A program made the position numbers and the translations under genes. The notes beneath the pieces were generated by a model. That model ran no database searches, had not been told where the DNA came from, and was given only the letters and a program-made list of their open reading frames with translations. Below are positions 38,179 through 49,700 of a DNA stretch of 64,000 nucleotides, one piece after another. The DNA is taken from the NCBI GenBank assembly GCA_016858145.1, contig JAEHOE010000022.1, positions 1,054,001-1,118,000 of the forward strand, written 5' to 3'. Every line of letters begins with the position of its first letter. Positions within the stretch are counted from its first letter, which is position 1. This stretch comes from Edaphochlamys debaryana. Lineage: Eukaryota > Chlorophyta > Chlorophyceae > Chlamydomonadales.

Positions 38179-38726
38179 TGGTCCTGCTCGCTGGTATGCT
38201 GACGGCAGGGACGGGGCCGCCTGAGGAAGGAGAGCAGGCGCGGGCAAGCCCGCTGAGCTTTGCAAGGGATCAAGCTAGCTTAACTTCGCTTGGGTCTTAT
38301 CATATATATTCGCCGCCGGGGTCCGGGCTGCTTTCTTGGGTTCAAGGCCAATGAGGCTTATGCGTTCTTGCTAGGGCGGGCACGAGGACTCCCAGCTCTA
38401 GCAACTCGGGTAGCTTAGCTTCACAACAAGATGTGCGGTTGGGTGCGTACTAGAGATGCAGGCGGGGTGATGAGAGGTGCGGTCCTTCATATGCGTGCGC
38501 ATGCATGGCACATGGGTTCGTCTTGGGACGATGCAGGCCTGCTCGGCAAGTCAAGTCTTGAAGGTTTGTTGCTTGGGGCCTTGGGCGTGGGGACGGTCTC
38601 GAGAACTAGGCTACCCATGCATGTGGGGGGGGAGGTGGAGATAGTGGCGACCTGAACCCCACCTACCTTCGGGTTATTCGGGTTGGTTGCGCTCGAAGCA
38701 CTTCGGTGTGAGTTGGCTAATAATTA

Positions 38727-38775
38727 GCGGGGGTGGGCCCCCCGGTGCGTTTCCCCCGGGGCCCTGATCCCCCGC
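38727..38775. repeat. GC-rich imperfect palindrome
   Basis: The left arm gcgggggtgggccccccgg pairs with the right arm ccggggccctgatcccccgc with small bulges, giving a strong potential hairpin of about 16 paired bases. It is set in A/T-richer flanks (taataatta on the left). Confidence 0.7.
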
Positions 38776-40185
38776 ACCCTTTGACCTCAAGGTCCCTACG
38801 CTCTGATACGTGTTGTTCACTTGCTTGCTATCTATCTACTTGCACTGCTGACGTTAGTATCCCTGGCTGACATGGGCTTTAGTATGCACGCCTCATAATC
38901 GAAACACGATCCCGCACTTGACTTCCTTATGGGCTCCGCCAGCCGTCCGTCTCAAATGACGGTTCGTTGCTCTTCTTATTAGTTCTTGGCGTGAGGGGGG
39001 TTGGGGCTAAACACTGACCTAATCTGCGTTGTGAACCCTTAACGTGCCTGGTGCCCACACGGGCTGAGCACATACACGGGCTGAGAGAGGGGCATGCAGG
39101 CCTCTGGGCCCACAAGTGCCGTCGAGAATGACGGAGCTGGGCTGCCGGCCCGAGCGCCTGCGTTCACTGCCGTGACCAGAGCCGACCAGAGCAAGAGGCT
39201 GAGCATCGGTTAGAAGCGGCAGAAGCAGGGTCTGACTGAAGAGACACGGGGGGCAAGGTACCGGTGCACGTACGCATGCGAGACCCATTAGAATGAAGAA
39301 GTGGTCGAATGCTGCCCAGCTCTGCAGTCACCCAAGCAGCACGAATGAACGGCCCTTGCCCCCCGCCCCAGAATGGAAGCCGTGCTTGTGCCCGGGCAGC
39401 CTGGCGCAAACCCTCGGCGACTGCCCTTCATCAGATAATGCCGTGGGCCAATCCTAATTCTCTAACCCTTTCCCCTCTATCCCTAACCCTCACGCACTTG
39501 CTTGCATTGCACCCCTTGCTTGCACTGCACACAGTGGAATCCTCTCCCTTCGCTGCCCCCCCAGCCACCCCGCCACCCCTCCAGGCAACCGACGGTTCGT
39601 TCGGCTGCTAGACAGGGCCAGCCGGCGGGCGGGCGAGCCCCGGCCCGCCTGCAGGTAGCAACTCCAGCAGGCAGACCAAGGCTGACAGGCGCCGGGCCGA
39701 GTGAGGTAGCCCAGGTGGGGCGCAGCACCCTCCGCGTCCTGACAACAGCAAACGGCCCTGGAACCTTTTGCAGGGAATAGCCCGGTCGCTGTCCGCCACG
39801 CTGAGCTAGCAGACACCAGGTGGAGACATAGATTGCAACGGTCCCCTGCTGCTCGCTGCTGGGCCGCGGATGTCCTAACATGCCATAACAATGGCATGCC
39901 CTGGAGGTCAAATCTCGACTGCACCTCGCCAGGATGTGTGTCTCGCCCACAGTACTGCAGTCGGCAGCCTCCCGAGAAGCTGAACCACACTGCGTCTGGA
40001 CTCGCCCCGGCATGGGTCAGTGAACAGGTTTCGCGCTGATAGCAGCCTGCTACGAGTCCAAGGGACGAAGCAGACGTGCTCAGTTGACCAGTGCCGCTGC
40101 ACACGCTGCGCACGCAACACTCTACAAACCTCGCCACGGTCTGGAAGTACAGGAGTAACATCTTGCTTGTTCCAACGACGTCTCT

Positions 40186-41869
40186 ATGAGCGAGCAGCTG
40201 TGTGTGTGCTCTCTGGAGGAGACATGGACGCAAAGTCGCCCGGAGTCGAGTCGCAATGCGTTTCGTGAATCGCTGGACCGCCTGTCCCGGGGCTGCCAAG
40301 CGCAGCTCCAGCTCGTGGGGATCCTCTCTGCAGAGACGTCCGACATGCTGCGGCGGGTAAGTTTACAAACGGGATGAAACCGGGTCACCGACATTGCCGA
40401 AAGGTTGGAGGTGACACACCGCCCGCCCGCCCGCCGGCATTCTTGTGTGGCGTGACCCGCAGAGTACACAAGCGCAGATGGCGTTGCAAGCGGCCTTGCA
40501 GGCTCTCGGCGACAGGGGCCGTGCGGCAAGCGCGGTGACTCACTCCTCCTGCACATCCCACGGCACGGCGGCTCCGCCAGTCACCGCGACGGCGGCGGCG
40601 GCGGCTATGGGCGGCGGCTGCCCCTCGTCGTCGACTCGGGGCCTCGTGACGCCCCGTTGCACAGCCCCAAAGCTCTCGAGTACCTCCCCCGTGGTACCCT
40701 CGGGCGGGGATGCGTGTGCGAGCGGAAGCAGCATGCTGGCGGCGGCAGGTGCTGCGGCAGCAGGTGCTGCGGCAGGGGCAGCTGCACCGGCCCCAGCATT
40801 GGATCTTCTCCCGGCTGCGACCGTGCCGTTGACGAGGACGGCTTTTGCGTCAGGGCCCGGCGAGCGCGAAGGCCCGCCGCTCACCGCCTCCACCCGGGCC
40901 CTTGGCTGTGCGGCCTCCACCGGCCCATCTCCAGGTCCGGTGCGAGCCCGCGTGGGCCCGCCGGCTCCCGATGTTGACGTGGGCACCGAGCTGACATGTT
41001 CTGCCGTCACCGGCCCCGCGGCCAAGCGGCAGAGGCGGCAGGCGGCGGCTACACCCCTCGCGGCCCAGCCCGCCTCCGCCGCCGCCACCGCTCTGGCGGA
41101 GGCCACGGCCTCTGCCACTGCTTGCAGCTTCCAGGCCCTGGCGAACGTGCCCTCGCTGCCAGCGCCCCCCGCCACCGGTGCCAGCGCACTGCAGCAGCCA
41201 GCGTCGTACGGATACACGCGGGCAATGCCGTACCGGCAGCAGGCTGCGCTACCCGTAGTACCCGAGCCCGTGCCCCCAGGGCCGTACAGCCATCCGGCTT
41301 GGCTTTCGCCGTGCAGCTCCACTGCGCTGCTGCCCGCTGCTGCTGTGGCCTCCACTGCGCCCCCGCCGCCTGCTGAGTCCGCAGCGGCAGCGCCCGGGGG
41401 CGGTGCCGCACCGTCGCCTGCAACCGGCATGCCTGCATGCACGGAAGTTGTCCGCCCTGTGGGGTCCGGCGGCGTCGGGCCTGCTGCAATGTGGATGGCG
41501 GCGGAGGCAGAGCCGGAGGCAGCAGGGGTCGATGCCTGGTGGGCGGCGGGCGCGGAGTGGCTCGCTTGCCTGGACGACGAAGGCTGCGAGCCGCCGCCGT
41601 GGCCACCGGCTCCGGCACCACCTATGCTATCGCAGCCGGGGGAGCAGGGCATGGCGGGATCTCAAGCGTCGTGCGGAGGAGGCGAGAGTGGTGTGTGCCC
41701 CTCAGCTTGCGGGCCGAGGGGCCCGCGGTGGGCGACGCCGGCCGCCGCTGAGCACGCGCTGGCAAACGGAAGCACGGCCACAGCATTCCGCTGGGCCAAT
41801 GGCCAGAGGAGCAGTAGCAGTCACAGCAGCGATGGCTGTAGTGCGCCCTGTACCCCTGCCGTGCAGTGA
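40186..41869 (+). CDS. Probable nuclear protein of unknown family, 525 residues, 2 exons
   Basis: Exons 40186-40356 and 40463-41869, joined in phase across a good donor (cgg|gtaagt). The N-terminal 80 residues look helical and amphipathic (FRESLDRLSRGCQAQLQLVG, then QAQMALQAALQALGD across the junction), possibly a dimerisation helix. The rest is Ala/Pro/Ser-rich. A basic cluster KRQRR near residue 244 could be a nuclear localisation signal. An acidic-aromatic stretch near residues 407-432 (DAWWAAGAEWLACLDDEG) resembles a transcriptional activation segment. No DNA-binding domain is recognisable. The function is unknown; a transcription co-regulator is only an inference. The same exon 2 has a long open frame antisense, caused by GC-rich codon use. 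Confidence 0.65.
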
Positions 41870-42070
41870 CGCAGCCGCCTCGCTCGCAGGGGGTTGACGT
41901 GAGGGGGCCCGCACTACTCGCTTGACTCGCTAGTTGGGGTCATCTGACCTCCAGAGCGGTTGACCTCCCCATTCTTTGCCAAAGGGCACCGGGATGAAGC
42001 AATGGATGTATGGGGGTGGAACACGTCCCCTTGGCCCTAAGCCCTTTGTCTAGTTGCGGCACATGGGTTA

Positions 42071-42095
42071 GAAATAGAAATAGAAATAGAAATAG
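42071..42095. repeat. GAAATA microsatellite (4 copies)
   Basis: Four perfect GAAATA units plus one base, framed by gtta on the left and ctaac on the right. Such hexamer tails are seen at the 3' ends of non-LTR elements, so this could be the tail of an old SINE/LINE copy. Confidence 0.9.
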
Positions 42096-42721
42096 CTAAC
42101 GCCGGGTTACCCCTGGCGTGGGTTAAGGAAGGCGGGTTGGTTAGACCCGCCACCGTGGGGGTGGCTCTGCACCCTTGTGCTCATCCCTGCCGAAGGGTCC
42201 TGTAGGTTTTCACGATGCCTTTGAGGCGGCTCACCGCGTGCCGGTGCAGGCTGTGGCAGCACGCTTTTGCCTCAGGGGCCGTGACGCCCAGGGTCTTAAG
42301 CAGGGGGTTGAGGGTGCGGGGCACATGGTTTATTTGTTGTTATGTCTACAGGCCGTGAATGCGTGCAGGCCCCTGTTTGAAAGTTTGATTGTCGTCCGTC
42401 GGCGGGTTTGTCTGGCATGCGTCGAGGTGCGTGCCGCTGCCGTACGGCGTTGGTTTGAGAAGTGGTCAACTTGTCTGACAGCTCGTGTACGTGCATTCAG
42501 TTAGAGGGCCTTCAATTAACTCAAACTCAACCAAAGCAACGGGCTAAGTCTGGCGTTGCGGGCTGCACAAGGGTACCATCCAGCTAAGTAAGGCGGCGTT
42601 CCGTTTGTGTGCGCGTGTAGGGCTCCGCTGTGCTTGATTGCGCGGCCCCAGCGCTGCCCGGCCTCGTGGGCGAGTTTTGGGGCTCAGCTCTTTTCCCTGT
42701 CCTGCGGGGGACAGAAAACCT

Positions 42722-42726
42722 TGTAA
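42722..42726 (+). terminator. TGTAA poly(A) signal, 40186 gene
   Basis: First TGTAA found after the stop at 41867-41869, implying a 3' UTR of about 850 nt through the repeat debris. Confidence 0.4.
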
Positions 42727-43138
42727 TGTCATCGTTAGTTAACAATGGCGTCGTGGGGTAGTCCGTGCGCTGTGGAGTTCCGTGCTTAATTGCGCGGCGG
42801 CTTCGCAGACTTTGCGGCTCTGTCTTTTCCCTTGTCGTAAGGCCCCCTGTTAGGCACATCATGCATTTGCTTGCAAGGGCGCATGCAATTCATTGCAGCA
42901 ACCGCCAAGCCGGCAGCGCCATGTAGTACATGTACGCCAGAGACAGGCAGTAGGTCACGTGCACGTCCGTTACAGACAGCGAACGCAACATACTGGCCAA
43001 CGCAAGGCGTCCGCGAACGCAAGGTGTCGAGAGTCCCAACGTCGGGGTCTGTACTGACACCCGCCCCTGCATCTATCACGCAACTCAAGCAGCCGACACC
43101 AAGAGGGACAAGATTCCCACACAAAAGCCTCCAATCGT

Positions 43139-43566
43139 ATGTACGAAAGGGACGCTCATGAGATGCTTGACGCAATCCCGTACGAGCGCATCATTGAGAA
43201 ACGCTTCCAGATCCGAGATCACAGCAATCACGAAGCCCAAACAGAAGGCTCGCTCCCCGCCGGCATGTTGTAAGTCACTTGCGTCTTCACAGGCATGTGC
43301 ATGCCCGGGGCGTTTCTAACCCCCACGGCCGCAGATAGACCCATTGGCGCATGCATATGTATGAAGTTGGCGAAGCCAAAGCGCTCGGATGATCACAACA
43401 CGGGTATGTAACGCTCACATATGCACTTGCATGCTACTTAGATCCGGATGCAACCCAGGGCCCACCACCCCGCGCCGCGCCGCCCTATCTGCGAGACGGA
43501 GCCCGCCCCGCAAGCGCCTCCTTTCGGCACTTGCGTCCGATCGTACTTCTCACCCGGCCCGGCTGA
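43139..43566 (+). CDS. Possible small gene, 2 or 3 exons
   Basis: Exon 1 from an ATG at 43139 to 43269 encodes MYERDAHEMLDAIPYERIIE followed by KRFQIRDHSNHEAQ. This is of normal, non-low-complexity composition, and it ends at a consensus donor (gtaagt). Splicing to 43339 (after gcagatag) continues in frame with LPIGACICMKLAKPKRSDDH. The frame then either stops at 43409-43411 (a 68-residue protein, with the stop inside a TGTAA) or splices to 43442-43566 (106 residues); the latter needs a 38-bp intron, which is very short. Additional upstream exons are possible. It lies antisense to the probable 3' UTR of the PhoX gene. No family recognised. Confidence 0.4.
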
Positions 43567-43712
43567 GTCATGACCGCCCCAGCCAGCAGGCCACGGACAG
43601 CAGCCCTCCACAGAGGAAGCAGGGCGAAGATTCCGCCGCTACCTGTTTTGCATCAAGGGGCTGCTGGTAACCGTGACGCTGCCCGTTCGGGCCAGGCACA
43701 GCGCCCGGTACT

Positions 43713-46700
43713 CTAGTCCAGGCGCTGCGTGGGCGGCGTGAAGGCGCGGGTGCGTGGGACCTTGCGCGCCGAGTCCGCGGTCGCCCAGAAGCCCGAGTAG
43801 GCGGAGGCGGAGCCGGGGGCGGACAGAGCGGTGAAGAGCTGCGAGAGCTGGGCCCTGAGGTCGCCGGCGCGGTCGGTCTGGGGGCGGCGGAAGGGCGCGA
43901 GACCGTGATTGGTGGTCGGGGTAATACGCAAGTAACGCCATCCATCGCGGACCCCAGACCCTCATGCGGCCTGCAGCCCTATGTTGGGCCTTGGTGCGGT
44001 GTCGCCTTGCAGCATGCCTTTCGCCATGCACAGGCAGGGGTCCGGCACAGGCAGCCCAGGGCCCACCCATCGTTCCGACTCACCACCGCGGTCCGGAAGG
44101 CCTTGGCCGCCTCCTTATCGTCTCCGAACTGCACGTGCGCCAGGACCAGGCCCTCGGTCTCGCCCTCGGCGGGGCGCAGGCAGCGGGTGGCCACCTGGGT
44201 GGCGTCGTCGTCTGCAGCGGGGCGGGGGGCGGGGGCGGGGGCGGGAGGGTGCGGGCGGTGGGTGGGGGGGCCGGCAGGGGATGCCAGTCAGGGGCGGCGG
44301 GGGTGAGGGGCGAGCGGAGTGCGTGTGCGTTTGCTCCATCTCTCTCTCTCGCGCGCGCTTGCGCGCTTGATGGCTCACCCTTGCCCGCCAGGCGCACGAG
44401 CATGTTGTCCACGCGCGAGCACACGTAGGCGTCCACGCGCTCCACATCGGCGGCGGAGCCCAGAGGGGTGCGCTCGTACGACACCTGTCCGGCACGTGTA
44501 CGGCAGGGAGCGCATCGGTTTCAAGCCAGCAAGGAGGGCAGCGCTTGGCCTTCATAAGTCGGGATCCTGCCCCACTCTTTCCCTCCTCCACCGCCCGTCC
44601 GCCGCCGCCCCACCTGCACGGTCACCACCAGGGCGTCCTCGCTGGCGCACTTGGACGCAGCCGTGCCGTCGTCAAAGTCGCCCATCATGCCCATGCCGAA
44701 CCACGAGGCCCAGAAGTTGGTGGCCTTGGAGCCCAGCTCGGAGGCGCTGGGCGGCAGCGGCACGGCCGGGAAGGGCCCGATGACGCCGGCAACGGAGAAG
44801 CCGCCAAAGGCCTCGGTCTCGTTCAGGCGGAAGGCGTCTGACTCGCCGTACGGGTGCTGGGTAACGGCAGTGACGTAACCGTGGCCGTTGATGTCGCCGT
44901 ACCAGTACGGCCCGGTGGTCTCGGCGCCGTAGGGCGTGGTGTAGATGCGGGTGAGGGCCGCGGTCTCGATGTCGAAGGCCCAGATTACGTCGTTCTCGTG
45001 CTCCGAGGTGTCCTCACCAATGAAGAGCTGAAGGGATACAGCAGGTTGGGATGGGTTAACCGAGCAGTGGGCAGCAGCGGTAGACGTAGGTTGGACAAGT
45101 GCAGCGGTACTTCGAGCCACAATCCACGGACCTGGGCCCGTAATCCCGCCCCTGGTAACATGTGCTTGGCAAGCCTGTCCGCAGGGCATGCATGCAGCGA
45201 GGAGCTTACCACGTCGTGCTCGGGGCTGTAAGCAATGTTGTCGGGGTTGGCAATGCCATCCATGGCGCAGTTGTTGCCCTTGACGAAGCCGGGGGCGGCG
45301 GGGTCGGTGGCGGCGCGGCCGCACACGAGCTCGTCCATGCCGTACACGCCGAACGCGCCGTCCAGGTGCAGCTGGTACACGCAGCCGCAGCGGTTGTACT
45401 GCATGATGATTGGGCGCGGGGAATATGTTAGGAAGCCTTAAAGCGAATTGTGCCGATGGAGAGGGCCTGCTGCGGTCGGAGGGCCCCCAAGTTGCCCGCT
45501 GGCCATGGCTCCTCACCTCGACGCGCAGGTCGTTGTTGGTGCACGCATCGAAGGCGGAGGAGGCCCTGCCCCTGGACTTCATGTCCTCCATGCCCTGACG
45601 AACCTGTACGGCAGTAGGTCAGTACGAAGCCGGCCTGTGTGCTGTCCTTCCCGTCAGTGCATAATCCGTGCTGTCCTCTTCATCATCCTTGCTAGCGCTT
45701 GAACAGAAGCCCCCTCAGTCCCTCTCAGGGGTCGTACTGCTGTACCAAGACAGGGGCCCTGCTGCTCAAGACAGACCGTACTGCCGTACTCACGTCGGAC
45801 ATGGCGGTGTACAGGCGGCGGCGGCTGGCATCGTAGGTGATGCCCTCCCACTTGGACCACTCGGTGGTGGCACCCAGATAGGCGGCGTACCTGACAAGCG
45901 ATCGGGGTAGGAACCGTGTCACAGAAACCGTGCATTGGGTGCCCCTCCCCGCCCCCAGTCGCTCTCTGGCGCTCCCCCGGTACGGCAGCTCCCAGCCTAC
46001 CCCAGCCCTCACACATCACGAGGGATGGACCCCGGAGGTACCGTACCTGCGGGTCTCGAAGAAGGCGGCGTAGGTCTCCATGCCCTCCTTGACCTTGAGG
46101 CACTCGCAGCCGCGGCCGCCCTGATTCATGGGGCGGAAGCCCTCGGGGCAGGGGCCGGAGGTGGAGTTGTCCGCGAGCGAGGGGGCGGCGCCCTCGAAGA
46201 TGTCCGAGAAGGCAATGCTGGAGGCAACGTTGATCAGCATATCCTGTCGGGATTTTATGGAGGGGCGAAAGGGATACTCAGAAAGTCTGGTGATTGCGGT
46301 GGGCACGGTGAGCACCGTCACACTAGCGATGACCGGTGGCCCGGCCCGAGCACGTGCTTGGTGACCGGACGGCAGTGGTGTGGACAGGGGCACGGAATGG
46401 ACTCGGTGGGCGATTATGAGACCTGGACGGGCGATCGAGGGCCGCACCTGCGAGGCGTGGCCCAGCCAGATCCAGTCGATGCGGAAACGGCCGCCGCCCA
46501 CGGCGCTGGTCTGAATGGCCTTGGCGGCGTACAGGCTGCCCACGGACAGGTCGCCGGGGGTGTCAGCAACGAACTTGAAGAAGCCGACCTGGTGAAGCGG
46601 GAATGAAGAAGGGACGGCTTAGGGGGGTACAGCGGGGGCGGTGAGGTGCGGGGGTGTAGGCTTCAAAGGTCTGCTGCGGCACGACATTTCGACCCCCCAA

Positions 46701-49700
46701 ATTCCTCCGCCAGAGCCCGAAGGCCATTCCCAGACCGTTGCATACAAGATGAACAGCAATGAAACCAACAATGCTAATCGCAGAGGGTCCGCGAAAGGTC
46801 CGAAGTCGGTGAAAAGGTTCGTGCCATCTCCTTGAACGTCGGTCGCGACTACGCTGAAGAAGCTCAGCTCAGCATAACATGTAGGGGAGTTTGCAAATAT
46901 CTCTTAAGCTTCCAGGCTGTCCAGGGCTCGGCGCGGCGACTTTGGCGATTCCGCTTTTACCCTTCTTTCCATCCTCCCCCCTTTCCGCCTCCACTGCATG
47001 CTTGTGTCACACAACAGTCGGGGCACGCGAATGCCCCACGGTAATCCTTTGTCCTCCTAATCCTGCCCACTCACGTTGGTGCCGTCGTCAGTGATGTACA
47101 CCGTACGCTTGTCCGGCATGACCAGGCCCAGCTCGGTGGCCACGCGGCCCAGGGTGTAGTGCTTGGTAGGCACGTACGACATGTCGTACTGCACCTTGAC
47201 CTCAGTGCTGCAGGCAGGGGGAGGAGAGAGGCGCGTCAGAGGACACAGCTTGCACTCTTTCAACAACAGCCCGGGGCCGAGCAGTCAAGCGGCATCGGGG
47301 CCCAAGGGAAAGGCGGGGGCTGCGGGCCAGCGGAACCCACGGCACTCACACGTAGCCGTACAGGTACGGCTTGACGTCAGCCTTGAACTGCTCCAGGGTC
47401 ATCTCGCCGTAGTACAGCCCGAAAGCGCGGCCCATCTTGATCAGGTTGCCACCGTCGTACCTGCAGAGAGCCAGGCCAAAGCAATCCCTCGGTTTCCCAT
47501 TGAAGCGAAGCCTCTCGGGGGCACAGGTCACTGCCGATGCGGTGTACGCCATGGCTTGAACCACACGAGGAGGGATCGTCACGGGCGCCGTCGTAGCGAG
47601 CGCGGGACTCACGAGAAGAGCGTGGAGTTGGCGCCGCCGCCGATGTGCTCCAGAGTGGTGGCCTCGTCCCAGGCGCGGGCGTCCGGCTCGTACTCCTCGG
47701 AGCCCATGCGGGTGCCCCAGGGGCTGCCGGAGCCTGCGCGGAGGAAAGGAGAAAGAGCGGGGTGGAGGCGCAAGCGGGAGTGAGCAGACCGGGATTGAGT
47801 TCGCACGAGGAAAGATTTGGGACAGGATGCAACCGGGTGGGTGGCATGTCCCAGCGCAAGACCGAGTCGCAGCCCAGGTCCAGGGTCTTGGTTCTCTGGT
47901 TCGGCCCATCTCAGCCTTCAAAAGTCACCGCCCATGCATGTCGCGGCCCGCACCCACCAGCGCAGGGGGTCAGCAGGCCGCCCCACGGGTGCCAGTTGAC
48001 GTAGGTGGCGTCAGCGCCGGGCTCCATGGCACCGGTGGCCAGGTTCTGCTCCAGGCGCTGCATGTACATGGAGGCTGTACGGATGTGCGGCAGATCCAGG
48101 TCCAGGGCCCAAGATGCGCGGCAGATGGGAGAGCGGAGGTGCAGGGGCGTCACAACATGGGGCGACGATGTGAGCCCCCGGGACCTCGATCAAAGCCACT
48201 CGCTATTGCCAGATCATGCCCGCGCCCTACAACCCCGCAACGCAACCCCAGATGACAGGGCGCCAGCCCGACCCACATGGGTTGGGGTACTCGTACTGAG
48301 TTGTGAAGAAGGTGCGGTCGCACACGGCGTTGAGGTAGGTGAAGTCGGTGGAGTTGGCGATCTCGGGCTGCGTGGGCGGGGGCGGGGATCAACGTGTCAA
48401 GGTCCTGACGGGCCGACAAACCCGTACCGCATAAACCATGGTTAGGCCCGGCATGTTTCCTGGTCCTCAAACACGAGTGTTTATCAAACCCACCTTGGCG
48501 CGGTCAACGATGAGGGCGGGCTCAATGTAGTGGTAGACGGGGGCCAGGTTGCGGTCCAGCAGGGCGCCCAGGGTGGCGTTGCCGTAAACGTCGCCTGCGG
48601 GTCGGACATCCATGTTGTTAGCCGCCGTGCCGCACCCCGCTCTCGCGCAACGCGCGCTAGCTTTTCGACTGCCGGACTGACTGACGAAGTGAAACGATGC
48701 GTTCCCAGCCCCACGCCAGAGCGCAACGCAGCAGCCACGCGTCAAGGCGAGGACTCACCGGAGCGCGCAAGGGACTTGAAGCCGGTGTCGAGGCGCTGGC
48801 CCACGACCGCGCGGCTGGAGGACACGACGGCGTGCTTGGCGGCGGCGGTGGTGGGGGCGGGGACGTGCTGCGCGGCAGGGGACGGCGGGGGCAGGGTCAG
48901 GGGCAAGGCTCAGGGTCAGGGGCAAGGGGGAGAGTCAAGTGCGCGTGCAGCCCGCGGCGAATGAAATCCTCAAGGTTGTCAGGCAACTAGGAGGCAGTGA
49001 GAAGGACTCCCAATGGCATAGGTGCACAGCCTGGTCCGGGCCTGCAGCTGGGAGCCCGCGTTCCGGGATCCCACCTGCAGCCCCAGGGCCTGGCCGTGCT
49101 CAATCTTGAAGGGTCCGAAGTAGCCCACGTAGCCGCCCTTGCCCGTGGCCTCTGGGGGGTAGGAAGGGGGCAGGAGGGGGGTAGGGGGACAGATTAGGAT
49201 CGATGGGGCGAGGGCTACCGGGGACCCTGCTTCCCTTGTAAAAAGGGAGCACCACTCGACTACCGGTACATCTCTCCAGCCACACACAGCACAGCGTCCA
49301 CATGTGAAGGCCGATGACTCACCGGGGGCGCCGGAGGCGGCGTCGAAGGCTGAGCCCGAGTAGGGGTGCTGGAAGTTGTTCCAGACGTAGGTCATGCCGG
49401 TGGACGGCAGCGTGAACACGGCGGTGCCGGTCACCTCGGCGCCCACGGGCACGGACAGCACGCGGGTCATGTCGCCGGAGGCCAGCTGCAAGCCGGGATT
49501 TGAAATTGGGTGGGAACAGGTGACTTCAGCATGGGGCAGGAGCACGGAGCAGAGGGCATGGGGAGGGAGGGGAACCAAGTAGCATGCAGCCGTCCACCCA
49601 AGCGATGATGACTCACGTCGTACGACCACAGGAAGTTGTTCTCGTGGTGGTCAGTGTCCTCGGCGATGTACAGCACATCGCTGGCCCCGTCGTACCACAC

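Larger units (their letters stand above)
38056..40185. other. Intergenic region with no gene seen
   Basis: Begins with the ankyrin-gene 3' UTR (TGTAA at 38174-38178). From about 38640 the composition becomes less GC-rich, with a GC-rich imperfect palindrome at 38727-38775. A minus-strand frame of 269 codons (40299-39490) runs antisense into the next gene and lacks any domain or splice support. It may include decayed repeat sequence; nothing else is supported. Confidence 0.5.
41870..43138. other. Intergenic region with repeat debris
   Basis: Contains the 3' UTR of the 40186 gene (TGTAA at 42722-42726), a GAAATA microsatellite, a short stem-loop at 42131-42151 (ggcgggt / acccgcc), and two diverged copies of an approximately 90-bp segment near 42612-42712 and 42770-42850 (shared cttRattgcgcggc and ctcttttccct/gtcttttccct). 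The look is of old transposon or SINE fragments, but no coding or terminal repeat structure proves it. Confidence 0.45.

Noticed and set aside
39490..40299. 269-codon minus-strand open frame
   Set aside because: Its start lies antisense to exon 1 of the 40186 gene; no recognisable motif and no poly(A) signal.
40540..41652. 370-codon minus-strand open frame opposite the 40186 gene
   Set aside because: Ala/Gly/Pro mirror of the plus-strand exon; the plus frame connects in phase with a spliced first exon while the minus one does not.
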